A DNA stretch of 64,000 nt from assembly GCF_017875955.1 (NCBI RefSeq), contig NZ_JAGINK010000001.1, positions 5,799,501 through 5,863,500 of the forward strand, given 5' to 3'. Made by a program: the position numbers and the translations under genes. The DNA is from Pseudomonas sp. BP8. Its GTDB lineage: Bacteria > Pseudomonadota > Gammaproteobacteria > Pseudomonadales > Pseudomonadaceae. Shown piece by piece: positions 8,864 to 19,200 of the stretch. The notes below the pieces were generated by a model. That model saw nothing but the letters and a program-made list of their open reading frames with translations. It did not search any database and was not told the DNA's origin. The stretch's first letter is position 1. Every line of letters starts with the position of its first letter.

Positions 8864-11638
8864 TTGCGTCGGCTTCGGATTGCCATTGCCCTGACTGTCA
8901 GCTTGCTGACCTTGCTCTGCCTGCTCCCGGTTTCGGCCGAGCAAGGCGGTGGCTGGTCGATGTTGCTCGACGAACAGGCCAACCTGCAACTGAGCGACGT
9001 GCGCTCCGACCGCTACCGCAACCAATTCAGCCCCCTGCAGCTCAACGAGCTGGAGGCTGCCTCAGCCGATCAAGCGCTGTGGCTGCACTATCGCCTTGAA
9101 CCCGGCGAGCAGGAACGTCTGCTCAGGGTCTTCGCCCCCGACCTGTCACGCCTTGACCTGTATGCACTGGACGGGCAAAAACTGCTGCGCCAATTGCATC
9201 ACGGCCCCCAGGCCGGCAACGCCAGCCCGACCCTGCGTGGCAGCGACCATGTGCTGCCGCTGCCCAACAGCACTCAGCCGCTGGACGTCTACCTGCACCT
9301 GGTCTCGGAACACCAACTGCGCCCAGCGATCAGCCTCGAGACCGCCGCCACGGCTGCTGCCGACCAGACCCGACCGCTGCTGTTCGGGCTGTTGTTCGGC
9401 GGCCTGGTCATGCTCATCCTGCACAACCTGATCCGCTTTCTCTACTCGCGTTCCAGCACCACCCTGATCCTCGCCCTCTACCATGGCTTGATGCTGCTCA
9501 GTGCGCTGATCCTGCTCAACCTCAGCGGGCCCTGGTGGCACCTCTGGCACAGCGCCCAGACCCCGGCCGCCTACCTGACCCTGGTCATGGCAGGCCTGGC
9601 CGGGCTGTACTTCACCCAGCATTTCTTCAGCCCGTGTGGCTCGCCTCGATTGAACCGGCTGCTGCACGGCGAAATGCTTGTAGCCGCGGTCAGCGGCCTG
9701 GTGCTGCTGTTCGTCGATACCCTGCCGCTCAACCTGATGACCTATGCCCTGCTCGCCCTCGGCAGTGTCAGCATGCTGCTGGTCAGCAGCTATCACTGGT
9801 ACAAGGGCTATGGCCCGGCGCGGCTGTTCACCCTGGCCATGCTGGTCTACAACGTTGGCGGCCTGGTACTGCTGCCGGCGCTGCTCGGCCTGACCCACAC
9901 CTCGACGCCGTGGCTGCTGTGCATACTCATGGGCCTGACGGTGAGCAGCGGTCTGCTGCTCAACCTGGCCGTCAGCGAGCGCCTGCGCAAAATCAATGAA
10001 GAGCGCTTCCGCGCCAGCCGGGCGCTGGCCGCCAGCGATGCCGAGATCAACGCCAAGGCCGAGTTCCTGGCCAAGATCAGCCACGAGATCCGCACCCCGA
10101 TGAACGGCGTGCTGGGCATGACCGAGCTGTTGCTCGGCACCCCGCTGTCGGTCAAGCAACGCGACTATGTACAGACCATCCACAGCGCCGGGAATGAGCT
10201 GCTGACCCTGATCAACGAGATCCTCGACATCTCCAAGCTGGAGTCGCGGCAGATCGAACTGGATGATGTCCAGTTCGACCTCAACGCCCTGATCGAAGAC
10301 TGCCTGAACATCTTCCGGGCCAAGGCCGAACAGCAGAATATCGAGCTGATCAGCTTCACCCAGCCGCAGGTCCCGCGGGTCATCAGCGGCGACCCGACGC
10401 GCCTGCGCCAGGCGCTGTCGAGCCTGCTGGAAAACGCCCTGAAAAACACCGAGCAGGGCGAAATCCTGCTGGTTGTCGCCCTCGACCAACGCGGCGAGCT
10501 GCCGCGTTTGCGCATCGCCGTGCAAGACAGCGGCACCGCCATGCCTCAAGCCGAGCGTGACGCCCTGCTGCAAGCCGAGCTGCACAGTCATCAGTTCCTC
10601 TCCAGCAACAAGCTCGGCGGCCACCTCGGCCTGGTGATAGCCAAGCAACTGATCGGCCTGATGCAGGGCGAATTCGGCATCAAGAGCAGCAGCAACCTGG
10701 GCAACACCCTGTGGCTGACCCTGCCGCTCGACCCGTCGCGCCTGGAGCAACCGCCGGCCGACCTCGACGGCCCTTTGCGCGATGCGCGGGTGCTGGTGGT
10801 CGACGACAACGACACCTGCCGCAAGGTGCTGGTGCAGCAATGCAGCGCCTGGGGCATGAACGTCAGCGCCGTGCCGTCGGGCAAGGAGGCGCTGGCCTTG
10901 CTGCGGACCAAGGCGCACCTGCGTGACTACTTCGATGCGGTGCTGCTCGACCAGAACATGCCGGGCATGACCGGCATGCAACTGGCGGCGAAGATCAAGG
11001 AAGACCCGAGCCTGAACCACGACATCCTGGTGGTGATGCTCACCGGCATCAGCAATGCGCCGAGCAAGGTCATCGCGCGCAATGCCGGGGTCAAGCGTAT
11101 CCTGGCCAAGCCGGTGGCCGGCTACACGCTGAAGACCACCCTCGCCGAAGAGCTGGCCCAGCGCGGCCGCGAACAGACCCTGCCGCCGCCGTTGGCCGGC
11201 ATTGCGCCTGTGCCGCTGGAGCTGCCAAGCGACTTCCAGGTACTGGTCGCCGAAGACAACAGCATCTCGACCAAGGTCATCCGCGGCATGCTCGGCAAGC
11301 TCAACCTTGAGCCGGATACCGCGAGCAATGGCGAAGAAGCCTTGCGTGCGATGAAGGCGCGGCGGTATGACCTGGTGTTGATGGATTGTGAAATGCCGGT
11401 GCTCGATGGTTTCTCGGCAACTCAGCAGTTGCGGATCTGGGAGACCGAGAACCAGCGCCAGCGCACGCCGGTGGTGGCCTTGACCGCGCATATTCTCAGC
11501 GAGCACAAAGAGCGCGCCCGGCTGGCTGGGATGGACGGGCACATGGCCAAGCCAGTTGAACTGTCGCAGTTGCGCGAGCTGATCCAGTACTGGGCCGGGC
11601 AGCGTGAGGCCAAGGCGGATACCGTGCATATCCCTTGA
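8864..11638 (+). CDS. retS: Hybrid sensor kinase RetS (7TMR-DISM, histidine kinase, two receivers)
   Basis: This 924-residue inner-membrane sensor is called RetS, which in P. aeruginosa binds GacS and lowers GacA/RsmY-RsmZ output. Order: signal/anchor helix (1-25), periplasmic DISMED2 domain (about 40-165), seven helices (about 175-390), HisKA with His407, an ATPase-like domain (about 500-615), receiver 1 (D696) and receiver 2 (D841). These three residues are each exactly 17 less than the P. aeruginosa RetS phospho-sites (H424, D713, D858). The G1 region reads D-S-G-T-A-M-P, weaker than the usual D-x-G-x-G. Gene order after purD matches the retS locus. The TTG start at 8864 sits 7 bases after AAGGGA; the in-frame ATG at 8798 has no ribosome site and would precede the signal anchor. 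Confidence 0.93.
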   Translation: MRRLRIAIALTVSLLTLLCLLPVSAEQGGGWSMLLDEQANLQLSDVRSDRYRNQFSPLQLNELEAASADQALWLHYRLEPGEQERLLRVFAPDLSRLDLYALDGQKLLRQLHHGPQAGNASPTLRGSDHVLPLPNSTQPLDVYLHLVSEHQLRPAISLETAATAAADQTRPLLFGLLFGGLVMLILHNLIRFLYSRSSTTLILALYHGLMLLSALILLNLSGPWWHLWHSAQTPAAYLTLVMAGLAGLYFTQHFFSPCGSPRLNRLLHGEMLVAAVSGLVLLFVDTLPLNLMTYALLALGSVSMLLVSSYHWYKGYGPARLFTLAMLVYNVGGLVLLPALLGLTHTSTPWLLCILMGLTVSSGLLLNLAVSERLRKINEERFRASRALAASDAEINAKAEFLAKISHEIRTPMNGVLGMTELLLGTPLSVKQRDYVQTIHSAGNELLTLINEILDISKLESRQIELDDVQFDLNALIEDCLNIFRAKAEQQNIELISFTQPQVPRVISGDPTRLRQALSSLLENALKNTEQGEILLVVALDQRGELPRLRIAVQDSGTAMPQAERDALLQAELHSHQFLSSNKLGGHLGLVIAKQLIGLMQGEFGIKSSSNLGNTLWLTLPLDPSRLEQPPADLDGPLRDARVLVVDDNDTCRKVLVQQCSAWGMNVSAVPSGKEALALLRTKAHLRDYFDAVLLDQNMPGMTGMQLAAKIKEDPSLNHDILVVMLTGISNAPSKVIARNAGVKRILAKPVAGYTLKTTLAEELAQRGREQTLPPPLAGIAPVPLELPSDFQVLVAEDNSISTKVIRGMLGKLNLEPDTASNGEEALRAMKARRYDLVLMDCEMPVLDGFSATQQLRIWETENQRQRTPVVALTAHILSEHKERARLAGMDGHMAKPVELSQLRELIQYWAGQREAKADTVHIP

Positions 11639-11764
11639 GATTGCGCCCGGAATCGGACATTGCAGTGATCATCCAGGAGCGGCGGCTTGGGGCAGGCGAT
11701 CGGCTACAGGGCCTGGGCCTGCTGATACACTCCCACCCACCCTCCCCCGCCACGGACTCCGGCC

Positions 11765-12361
11765 ATGCTCCATGAGTTGTTCAGCGTCTACCTGAAAATG
11801 CTCGTGCTCTACAGCCCGTTCTTCGTGCTGTCCTGCTTCATCAGCCTGACCCGGGGCTACTCCAGCAAAGAGCGCAAGCAGCTGGCCTGGCGCGTGGCGA
11901 TCGCCGCGCTGATCGCCAGTGTCCTGCTCTACCTGTTCGGCCGAGTGATCTTCGGAGTCTTTGGCATCACCGCCGACGCGTTTCGCATCGGCGCCGGCAG
12001 CGTGCTGTTCATCTCGGCGCTGGGCATGGCCCAGGGCAAGCCGGCGGTGCAGAGCGACAACGTCCAGCAGGACGTCACCATCGTGCCGCTGACCATCCCG
12101 CTGACCGTGGGGCCCGGCACCATCGGTGCACTGCTGGTAATGGGCGTCAGTCAACCGCACTGGGACGACAAACTGCTGGCCATCATCAGCATCGCCTTGG
12201 CCAGCTTCACCGTCGGCCTGGTGCTCTACCTCTCGCACGGTATCGAGCGCATCCTCGGTGAGCAGGGCCTGCAGATCGTCAGCCGACTGATGGGCCTATT
12301 CGTCTGCGCCCTGGCCGCACAGATCATCTTTACCGGGATCAAGGGCTACTTCGTCAGCTAG
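11765..12361 (+). CDS. MarC/YhgN-family integral membrane protein
   Basis: This 198-residue protein has six predicted membrane segments and the MarC-family motifs near P-L-T-I-P-L-T-V-G-P-G-T-I-G at about residues 108-121. The family is inner-membrane and widespread; despite its name it has no proven role in multiple antibiotic resistance. It lies between retS and the cob cluster and ends 30 bases before the converging cobJ end. The ATG at 11765 follows a weak ribosome site. Substrate unknown. Confidence 0.85.
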   Translation: MLHELFSVYLKMLVLYSPFFVLSCFISLTRGYSSKERKQLAWRVAIAALIASVLLYLFGRVIFGVFGITADAFRIGAGSVLFISALGMAQGKPAVQSDNVQQDVTIVPLTIPLTVGPGTIGALLVMGVSQPHWDDKLLAIISIALASFTVGLVLYLSHGIERILGEQGLQIVSRLMGLFVCALAAQIIFTGIKGYFVS

Positions 12362-12391
12362 CCCTTGGCGGCGAACCGTTGCCGGCTTGGC

Positions 12392-14089
12392 TCAGTCCGC
12401 AGCGGGATACCAGCGTGGGGTGTAGACCCAGGTCCCGCCGGCCTCGCGCGGAAACACGCAGGTGGTCGACGAGCCGACCAGGACCATCGTGCGCATGTCG
12501 ACCATCTCTGTCTGCAACTCGCCCAAGGTCACCACCTTCAGGGTCTGCCCCGGACGGCCAATATCCCGCCCCAGCACGACCGGGGTAGCTGGCTGGCGAT
12601 GCTGACGAACGATCTCCAGGGCGCGCCCGAGCTGCCAGGGCCTGGCCTTGGAGATCGGGTTGTAGAACGCCAGGACCAGGTCAGCCTGCGCGGCCAGGTC
12701 GAGGCGTGTTTCGATGATCGACCAAGGCTTGAGGTTGTCAGACAGCGACATCACGCAGAAATCATGGCCCAACGGCGCACCCGCCTGAGCAGCGGTGGCC
12801 AGGGACGCGGACACGCCCGGGAGGACCTCCAGATCGACCCGATGCCAGGCCGGGTCGGTGGACTCGTGCAGAGCCTCGAGCACCGCTGCCGCCATGGCGA
12901 ATACGCCCGGATCACCCGACGACACCACCACCACCGAACGCCCTTGAGCGGCCAGCTCGAACGCATGCCGGGCGCGCTGCATCTCCTCCCGGTTATCGGT
13001 GTTGTGCAGGGTCTGATCAGGGCGGAACGGCCCGGCCATGCGCACGTAGGTTTCATAACCGAGCACATCCTCGGCGCGCGCCAGCTCGGCCTTGACCGCT
13101 GGCACCATCAGTTCGGCAGCCCCCGGCCCCAGGCCGATCACCGCCAGGCGGCCACGTCCGCGGCCGACCTGGGCAACCTCGAGCGGCGCAGAGGCCCGCG
13201 CGATGACGACACCTGCAGCTTCGCTCAGGCGCGCCTGGGGCACCGCTTGACCCGCCATGGCAACCAGGCTGTCAGCTTGCGGGGCAAAGCGCAGGGCTAC
13301 CCCGAGTGCCTGTGCGGCCTGGTGCAAGGCCGGTTCGGCCATCTGCTGCTCACTGGCCAGCAGGCAGGCCAGCGACGCCTGAGCAATGTTGGCTTCGCGC
13401 AAGGCCGCCGTGACGCCTTGGACAAGCTCCGGCAGCTGCGCATCGACAGCGACCAGCACCGAACGCGCATGAATCAGCAGTTCATCGCGGCTTGCCGGGC
13501 GCGCTTCGCAGCCAACATGAATGGTCCGCTGCGCCGCAGCATCGGCAGGTAGCTGCACCTCGGCCAGCCACGGCGCCTCACCTTCGATGCGCACGCTTTC
13601 GCCTGCGAGCAGATCGGAGACGAAGCGTTTGCCCTGCTCCAGGTCAGCCAAGGCATAACCCGCTGGCGGATTGAGCAGGCAGGTGCCAAAGCGCAACTCG
13701 CCACTGGTGGTAATCGCTGCCGCCACGCCGAGCGCCGCACCGATTTCACGGGCCATGACATTGACCCCTCCGAGGCCGCCGAGCAGCGGCACTACCGCGC
13801 TGCCGTCTTCAGCCACGACCAGTACCGGTGGCTCGACATCCTTGTCACTGAGCAGGCTGGCCAGGCTGCGGATGACGATGCCTGCCGCACACAAGGCGAT
13901 GATCGGCGTGTCCTGCTGGTACAGCTCACGCAGGGTCTGGCCAAACGCGTCATACAGGCAGTCGACACCCTCGACCCGACCACGCAGGCCATGAATCATC
14001 GACTCAGGGTACAGCTGCTGGATCCGCTGCGCGGTGGCCAGGCTGCCCGCGCCCAGAATGACGATTGCCGGTGCGCTGCGCATGTTCAT
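12392..14089 (-). CDS. cobJ: CobJ precorrin-3B C17-methyltransferase fused to CbiG/CobE-like domains
   Basis: This 565-residue fusion has a CbiG-like N-terminal part (about 1-200; [15 protein letters not shown] motif), a CobE/CbiG C-domain (about 210-300) and a SAM-dependent CobJ methylase (from about 312; [11 protein letters not shown] to the end, with S-S-G-D-P-G-V-F and Y-N-P-I-S-K motifs). CobJ methylates C17 and contracts the corrin ring; CbiG opens the lactone ring in the cobalt-early pathway. The start at 14089 overlaps the cobI stop (ATGA); an ATG nine bases further upstream is the alternative. It is last in the leftward cobGHIJ operon. Confidence 0.93.
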   Translation of the reverse strand: MNMRSAPAIVILGAGSLATAQRIQQLYPESMIHGLRGRVEGVDCLYDAFGQTLRELYQQDTPIIALCAAGIVIRSLASLLSDKDVEPPVLVVAEDGSAVVPLLGGLGGVNVMAREIGAALGVAAAITTSGELRFGTCLLNPPAGYALADLEQGKRFVSDLLAGESVRIEGEAPWLAEVQLPADAAAQRTIHVGCEARPASRDELLIHARSVLVAVDAQLPELVQGVTAALREANIAQASLACLLASEQQMAEPALHQAAQALGVALRFAPQADSLVAMAGQAVPQARLSEAAGVVIARASAPLEVAQVGRGRGRLAVIGLGPGAAELMVPAVKAELARAEDVLGYETYVRMAGPFRPDQTLHNTDNREEMQRARHAFELAAQGRSVVVVSSGDPGVFAMAAAVLEALHESTDPAWHRVDLEVLPGVSASLATAAQAGAPLGHDFCVMSLSDNLKPWSIIETRLDLAAQADLVLAFYNPISKARPWQLGRALEIVRQHRQPATPVVLGRDIGRPGQTLKVVTLGELQTEMVDMRTMVLVGSSTTCVFPREAGGTWVYTPRWYPAAD

Positions 14090-14820
14090 CCCTGCCATTT
14101 TTCACCCGGCACGATGATCAGCGAGAAGTACGGCGACGACTGCGGGTCGACGGCGTCCAGGGCGACGATCTTCTGGTTGGCCATGGTCGCGCGCTCGACA
14201 TACAGCGCGCGGCCGTCCATGCCCAGCTCAGCGAGGACCTGACGCACCTTGGGGAAGTTGCGCCCCAGTTTCATGATCACCGCAGCATCGGCGTCGGCCA
14301 AGCGGCGCTTGAGTTCGTCCGCTGGCAGTACCCCCGAGAGCACGGTCAGCGTCTGGTTGCGATAGACCAGCGGAGCACCGAGCACCGAGGCGCCGCCGAG
14401 CATCGAACAGACGCCCGGGATCACTTCGGCTTCGAAGCGCTGCGCCAGGCGGTCATGCAGGTACATGTAGGAGCCGTAGAAGAACGGGTCACCCTCGCAG
14501 ATCACCGCCACGTCGCGGCCAGCATCGAGGTGCGCGGCGACCTGTTCGGCGGCTTCATCGTAGAAGTCGCTGATCACCTGTTCGTACGACAGCGGTGCCG
14601 GCAGCACCTCGGTAGTCACCGGGTACACCAGCGGCAGCAGGGTCTGCTCGGCCTGCAAGTGCGCCTCGATGATACCAAAGGCGTTGCCGCGCTTGCCCTT
14701 GGCGACAAAGTAGGCCACCACCGGCGATTCGCGCAGCAGGCGCAGCGCCTTGACCGTGATCAGCTCAGGGTCACCGGGGCCAACGCCCAGGCCGAGCAGA
14801 CGTCCACGTGCAGTCATCAT
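14086..14820 (-). CDS. cobI: Precorrin-2 C20-methyltransferase
   Basis: This 244-residue SAM-dependent methylase methylates C20 of precorrin-2 to give precorrin-3A. It shows the tetrapyrrole methylase pattern: [17 protein letters not shown] near the start, [13 protein letters not shown] at about 103-115, and P-G-V-C-S-M in the middle. The start at 14820 has a CGGAGG ribosome site and overlaps the cobH stop; a second ATG directly follows. The longer upstream frame encodes no methylase sequence. It lies between cobH and cobJ with overlaps at both ends. Confidence 0.95.
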   Translation of the reverse strand: MMTARGRLLGLGVGPGDPELITVKALRLLRESPVVAYFVAKGKRGNAFGIIEAHLQAEQTLLPLVYPVTTEVLPAPLSYEQVISDFYDEAAEQVAAHLDAGRDVAVICEGDPFFYGSYMYLHDRLAQRFEAEVIPGVCSMLGGASVLGAPLVYRNQTLTVLSGVLPADELKRRLADADAAVIMKLGRNFPKVRQVLAELGMDGRALYVERATMANQKIVALDAVDPQSSPYFSLIIVPGEKWQG

Positions 14821-15443
14821 TCTACCTCCGTGGCCAGGGCGTTGACTGCGGCGGCGGCCATCGCGCTGCCCCCCAGGCGACCCTGCATGATCACGAACGG
14901 CACGCCACGGCTGTCGGCGGCAAGCATCGCCTTGGACTCCGCAGCGCCGACGAAGCCCACCGGGAAGCCAAGGATCAGCGCCGGTTTCGGTGCGCCGGCA
15001 TCGATCATCTCGAGCAGGTAGAACAACGCCGTCGGCGCGTTGCCGATGACCACCACGCTGCCTTGCAGATGCGGCCGCCACAGTTCCAGGGCCACCGCCG
15101 AGCGCGTGTTGCCTGCGGCCTTGGCCAGGTCGGGCACGCTCGGGTCACGCAGGGTGCAGATGACCGGGTTGTTGGCGGGCAGGCGGGCGCGGGTGATGCC
15201 TTCAGCGACCATGTGCGCATCGCAGAGGATCGGCGCACCGTTGGCCAGGGCCTGACGCCCAGCGGTGCCGGCACCTGCGGAAAACTGCAGGCCGTCGATC
15301 GCCTCGACCATGCCGCAGGCATGGATCACGCGCACGGCGAGTTTTTCCAGGTCGGCAGGAATCCGTTCGAGCCGGGCTTCCTCACGGATGATCCGGAAGG
15401 AATTGCGATAGATCTCCTGACCATCGCGGATGTAGTCAATCAT
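14817..15443 (-). CDS. cobH: Precorrin-8X methylmutase
   Basis: This 208-residue enzyme moves the C11 methyl to C12, turning precorrin-8X into hydrogenobyrinic acid. It begins [16 protein letters not shown]. It has the R-V-I-H-A-C-G-M-V segment containing the conserved catalytic His, and an internal V-I-G-N-A-P-T-A-L motif. The ATG at 15443 overlaps the end of cobG by eight bases and is preferred over the TTG three bases upstream. It overlaps cobI by four bases at the other end. Confidence 0.95.
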   Translation of the reverse strand: MIDYIRDGQEIYRNSFRIIREEARLERIPADLEKLAVRVIHACGMVEAIDGLQFSAGAGTAGRQALANGAPILCDAHMVAEGITRARLPANNPVICTLRDPSVPDLAKAAGNTRSAVALELWRPHLQGSVVVIGNAPTALFYLLEMIDAGAPKPALILGFPVGFVGAAESKAMLAADSRGVPFVIMQGRLGGSAMAAAAVNALATEVE

Positions 15444-16767
15444 CAAGGTGCTCCGTAGGCAGGTCGAGCATGGCGCCTGCTTCTTTCAAGGTAAGGTCGC
15501 TGGCGCGCAGGGCACCGAAGCCCGGCAGGCGCGCATCACGCGCGTAAAGGTCATAGCGGCCCGGCGAGCGGGCCAGCAGGGTGGCCGGAGCCACATGGGC
15601 CATGGCGCAGGATCGCAGGCAACCGGACAGGTGCACGCTGGCGGCGGCGCCAGGCGACAACAGCGGGGCCAGCGTCACGGCGTCGGCCTTGGTGTCGGCC
15701 TGGGCCTTGGCGCAACCGCTGGAGCCGGTGCAGGCGGTGATCCGCGCCAGCGGCGCCGCGGCCTGGCAAAGCAGGCCGAGGGCCTCCAGCTCGGTCAGGG
15801 CCGCGTCCGCCTGGGCCGGGTCGATGGAGCTCAGCACCAGGCTTTGCCAAGGGCTCAGGCGCAATTGGCCGTCCCCCAGCTCACGCGCCAGCCGCGCCAT
15901 ACCGCGCAGCATGGTCGGGGTCAGCCGGCCCAGCGGCGGAGCGACGCCAAGCGCCATTCCCTGCTGCTGGGCAAGCCGGCCCAGCCAGGTCGTGCCGGCC
16001 GACGTGCGGCGCCAGCCGAGCACCGCCGGATCACGGCGGATCGGCACACCAAGGCCATCGAGGAAATCCTCGGCGGTGCAGGTTTCGAGCAACTGGCGCA
16101 TGCGTGACTGTTCGGTACTGGCCAGGTCCAGGAAGCGCTCGAGCACCGCGCGGGTCAGGGCCAGCCCCTGTGCCACCGGCACCGCCGCCAATGGCCGGTC
16201 GGCACCAGGACAACCGGCCAGGCCAAACGCCAACCAGGTCTGCTGCTCAAGGACTACCGCCGACAGCCACAGGTCGTGCGGGTGGTGGAGCATGCTCAAG
16301 CCTTCGCCGCCATCCAGCTGCAGGGCGAACTTGGCCGATAGCTGATGAAACCGCGGGGTGCTTTCGAGCATCTCGAGGATCTGCCCGGCGAGCGGCCGGG
16401 TATCCATCAGCATGGCCGGGTCAAGGCCGGCCAGTGGGCTCAGCATCAGGTTGCGCACATCGTCGCCGGCCGCCTCGCGCGGGCCGAGCCCGGCGGCCAG
16501 CAGGTGGTCGATCAGCGCCTGATGCTGGTCGCCGATGCCACGAATCTGCAGGTTGCCGCGATTGGTCGCTTCGATCACCCCGCACGCATGGCGCTCGGCA
16601 GCCTCGGCCACGGCATCGGCCTGATCAGCCAGCAGCAGGCCGCCCGGCAGCTTGATCCGGCAGATGCCGCCATCACGGGCGGCGACGATGCGCCACAACC
16701 CCGGGCAAGCCGAGGGGCGGGGCGAAACGTCAGGGGTCTGGGGCGAGTTCAAGGGGGCATCCGGCAA
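15436..16767 (-). CDS. cobG: Precorrin-3B synthase (oxygen-dependent)
   Basis: This protein of about 443 residues belongs to the nitrite/sulphite reductase fold, with an Fe-S cluster. CobG uses molecular oxygen to hydroxylate precorrin-3A, which marks the aerobic corrin pathway. The cluster cysteines appear as C-T-G-S-S-G-C and C-L-R-S-C in the C-terminal third, and N-R-G-N-L-Q-I-R-G is seen near the N-terminus. The start is uncertain: I use the TTG at 16767 (then P-D-A-P-L-N-S-P) because homology starts near there and the leader back to the ATG at 16848 looks non-coding. It is first in the leftward cob operon. Confidence 0.9.
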   Translation of the reverse strand: MPDAPLNSPQTPDVSPRPSACPGLWRIVAARDGGICRIKLPGGLLLADQADAVAEAAERHACGVIEATNRGNLQIRGIGDQHQALIDHLLAAGLGPREAAGDDVRNLMLSPLAGLDPAMLMDTRPLAGQILEMLESTPRFHQLSAKFALQLDGGEGLSMLHHPHDLWLSAVVLEQQTWLAFGLAGCPGADRPLAAVPVAQGLALTRAVLERFLDLASTEQSRMRQLLETCTAEDFLDGLGVPIRRDPAVLGWRRTSAGTTWLGRLAQQQGMALGVAPPLGRLTPTMLRGMARLARELGDGQLRLSPWQSLVLSSIDPAQADAALTELEALGLLCQAAAPLARITACTGSSGCAKAQADTKADAVTLAPLLSPGAAASVHLSGCLRSCAMAHVAPATLLARSPGRYDLYARDARLPGFGALRASDLTLKEAGAMLDLPTEHLDD

Positions 16768-16901
16768 TCGTGAAAGTGCGCTTGAGTGTAGAAGGCGCGG
16801 TATTATGCCTGCTTTGTCCGACGGCATGAAAAACCGGCGGTCGAACATCGTATTGAATCCGGGGGCGCAACGCGGCCCCGCACCTGACAGAAGTGAAATC
16901 C
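16768..16901. promoter_or_regulatory. Divergent cobG / cobL control region
   Basis: These 134 bases must hold the promoters for both arms of the cob cluster. There is a TATTAT-like element at 16801-16806 and a GC-rich hairpin near 16860-16880, but no convincing -35 partner on either strand. I looked for the B12-box core of a cobalamin riboswitch (AGCCACTG-like) and did not see one. Confidence 0.4.
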
Positions 16902-18113
16902 ATGGCCCCCTGGCTGACAGTAGTAGGTATCGGTGAAGACGGTTTCAGCGGCCTGGGCAAGCCCGCCCGACGCGCCCTGCTCGGCGCCGCGCGGATCTTC
17001 GGCAGCCCGCGCCAACTGGCCCTGCTGCCCCGCTGCATCGTCGGCGAACGGCTGCAGTGGCCCTCGCCGTTCTCCCTGGCCCCGGTCCTGGCCCTGCGCG
17101 GCGAACCGGTCTGCGTGCTGGCCAGCGGCGACCCGATGTTCTACGGCGTCGGCGCCAGCCTGGCGCGCCAGGTGCCCGCCGAACAGATGCATGTGCTTTC
17201 CAGCCCGTCCTCCTGCGCGCTGGCCGCGGCGCGCCTGGGCTGGCCGTTACAGGATGTGCAGGTGCTGTCGCTCGTCGCCCGTCCGCTGGCCGCGCTCACT
17301 GCGCAGCTGTACACCGGCGTGCGCCTGTTGCTGCTGAGCAATGACGGCGACAGCCCGGCACAGATCGCCGCCCTGCTGCGTGAACGCGGTTTTGCTCCGA
17401 GCCGGATGCACCTGCTCGAACACCTCGGCGGCAGCGACGAGCGCCACCTCAGCGGCACCGCTGAAGACTGGCCGCACGCCCAGGCTGCCGCACTCAATGT
17501 GGTCGCCATCGAGTGCCTGGCTTCGCCCACTGCTGTGCGCCTGTCGCCAACGGCCGGCCTGCCCGACAACGCGTTTCGCCACGACGGTCAACTGACCAAA
17601 CGTGATGTCCGCGCCATCACTCTGGCGCGCCTGGCCCCGCAACCTGGCGAGCTGCTGTGGGACGTCGGCGCCGGCTGCGGGTCGATCGGCATCGAGTGGA
17701 TGCGCAGCCATCCCAGTTGCCGGACCCTGGCCATCGAGGCCGACGCCGGCCGCCAGGCCTTTATCGAACACAACCGCGATGCCCTCGGCGTGCCCGGCTT
17801 GCAGCTGGTGCGCGGCAAGGCACCGCAGGCGCTCAGCGCGCTCGAACGGCCCGATGCGATCTTCATTGGCGGCGGCGTTACCCGCGAAGGCGTGTTGTCG
17901 CGGTGCTGGCAACAGCTACGCCCCGGTGGGCGTCTGGTGGCCAACGCCGTGACCCTGCAGAGCGAGTTGGCCCTGGCGCACTTTCGCGAGCAGCACGGCG
18001 GCGAACTCACCCGAATCCATCTCGCCCAGACCCAGCCACTGGGAGCCTTCGACACTTGGCGCCAGGCCCTGCCGATCACCCTGCTCGACGTGGTGAAACC
18101 CCTCGATGCGTGA
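16902..18113 (+). CDS. cobL: Precorrin-6Y C5,15-methyltransferase (decarboxylating), CbiE-CbiT fusion
   Basis: This 403-residue two-domain enzyme methylates C5 and C15 and decarboxylates the acetate chain of ring C. The N-terminal CbiE-type tetrapyrrole methylase covers about residues 1-200 ([19 protein letters not shown]). The C-terminal CbiT-type Rossmann methylase has the SAM motif [13 protein letters not shown] at about 253-265. The ATG at 16902 gives the family N-terminus; the GTG three codons upstream is the alternative. The end overlaps cbiD by eight bases. Confidence 0.95.
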   Translation: MAPWLTVVGIGEDGFSGLGKPARRALLGAARIFGSPRQLALLPRCIVGERLQWPSPFSLAPVLALRGEPVCVLASGDPMFYGVGASLARQVPAEQMHVLSSPSSCALAAARLGWPLQDVQVLSLVARPLAALTAQLYTGVRLLLLSNDGDSPAQIAALLRERGFAPSRMHLLEHLGGSDERHLSGTAEDWPHAQAAALNVVAIECLASPTAVRLSPTAGLPDNAFRHDGQLTKRDVRAITLARLAPQPGELLWDVGAGCGSIGIEWMRSHPSCRTLAIEADAGRQAFIEHNRDALGVPGLQLVRGKAPQALSALERPDAIFIGGGVTREGVLSRCWQQLRPGGRLVANAVTLQSELALAHFREQHGGELTRIHLAQTQPLGAFDTWRQALPITLLDVVKPLDA

Positions 18114-19200
18114 AGAAACCCGCGAGCAGCCCACGCCCCTGCGCAGTGGCCTGACCACCGGCAGTTGCGCCACGGCCACCAGCCTCGCGGCAGCGCGCTT
18201 GCTGCTGACTGGCCTCAGCGAAGACGCCGCACACATCACCCTGCCCAAGGGCAAGCATGTGCAGATGCGCCTGGAGTTCTGTCGTCGAACCGGCGAGTGC
18301 GCCGAGGCCGGTACGCTCAAGGATGCCGGCGACGACCCCGACGTCACCCATGGCGCCCTGCTCTACAGCCAGGTGCGCTTGCTTGAAGCGCCGGGGGTAC
18401 GCTTTGTCGCCGGCGTCGGCGTTGGCACCGTGACCCGCCCGGGCCTGGTCCTGGCGGTGGGCGAGCCGGCGATCAATCCGGTGCCACGCCGGATGATCAC
18501 CGAGCACCTGCAACAGCTGGCCAGCGACTGCGCCTACGCCGGCGGTTTCGAGGTCACGGTCAACGTGCGCGACGGTGAACAACTGGCGTTGAAGACCATG
18601 AATCCGCGCCTCGGCATCCTCGGTGGGCTGTCGATTCTCGGCACCAGCGGGATCGTCCGGCCGTTTTCCTGCTCGGCCTACATCGCCTCGATCCACCAAG
18701 GCATCGACGTCGCGCATACCAATGGTTATCGCCACATTGCCGCGTGCACCGGCAACGCTAGCGAAGACACCATGCGCCGGGTCTACAACCTCCCGGAAAT
18801 CGCCCTGATCGAAATGGGCGATTTTGTCGGCGCGGTGCTCAAGCACCTGCGCAAGGTACCGGTAGCGCGTCTGAGCCTGTGCGGCGGGTTCGGCAAGATC
18901 AGCAAGCTGGCGGCGGGGCACATGGACCTGCACAGTCGCCATTCGAGCATCGACCTTGCGCAGCTGGCCGGTTGGGCCAAGGACATCGGCGCCGATCAGA
19001 CGCTGCAGGATGCGATCATCGCCGCCAATACCAGCCAGCAAGCGTTGGCCCTGGCCCATGCGGCCGGGGTCGCCCTGGGCGATGCGGTGTGTGCCCATGC
19101 CCTGGCGTTTGCCCGCAGCGTGGTGCCCGCTCAGGTGCAGGTGGAAGTGTTCGCCATCGACCGCCAAGGCGGCATCGTCGGCCAGGCGGGTGTGAGATGA
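18106..19200 (+). CDS. cbiD: Cobalt-precorrin-5B C1-methyltransferase
   Basis: This 364-residue CbiD-family enzyme performs the C1 methylation of the corrin ring. It starts with the characteristic [13 protein letters not shown] segment, followed by P-K-G-K, and [12 protein letters not shown] in the middle. The classical aerobic pathway uses CobF for this step; none is seen here, so CbiD probably fills the role. It overlaps both cobL and cobK, indicating translational coupling in a three-gene operon. Confidence 0.95.
   Translation: MREETREQPTPLRSGLTTGSCATATSLAAARLLLTGLSEDAAHITLPKGKHVQMRLEFCRRTGECAEAGTLKDAGDDPDVTHGALLYSQVRLLEAPGVRFVAGVGVGTVTRPGLVLAVGEPAINPVPRRMITEHLQQLASDCAYAGGFEVTVNVRDGEQLALKTMNPRLGILGGLSILGTSGIVRPFSCSAYIASIHQGIDVAHTNGYRHIAACTGNASEDTMRRVYNLPEIALIEMGDFVGAVLKHLRKVPVARLSLCGGFGKISKLAAGHMDLHSRHSSIDLAQLAGWAKDIGADQTLQDAIIAANTSQQALALAHAAGVALGDAVCAHALAFARSVVPAQVQVEVFAIDRQGGIVGQAGVR

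Noticed and set aside
9146-11629. 827-residue minus-strand frame opposite retS
   Set aside because: retS domains and phospho-sites are clear on the + strand; the minus product is Gln/Gly/Ala-rich with no domain.
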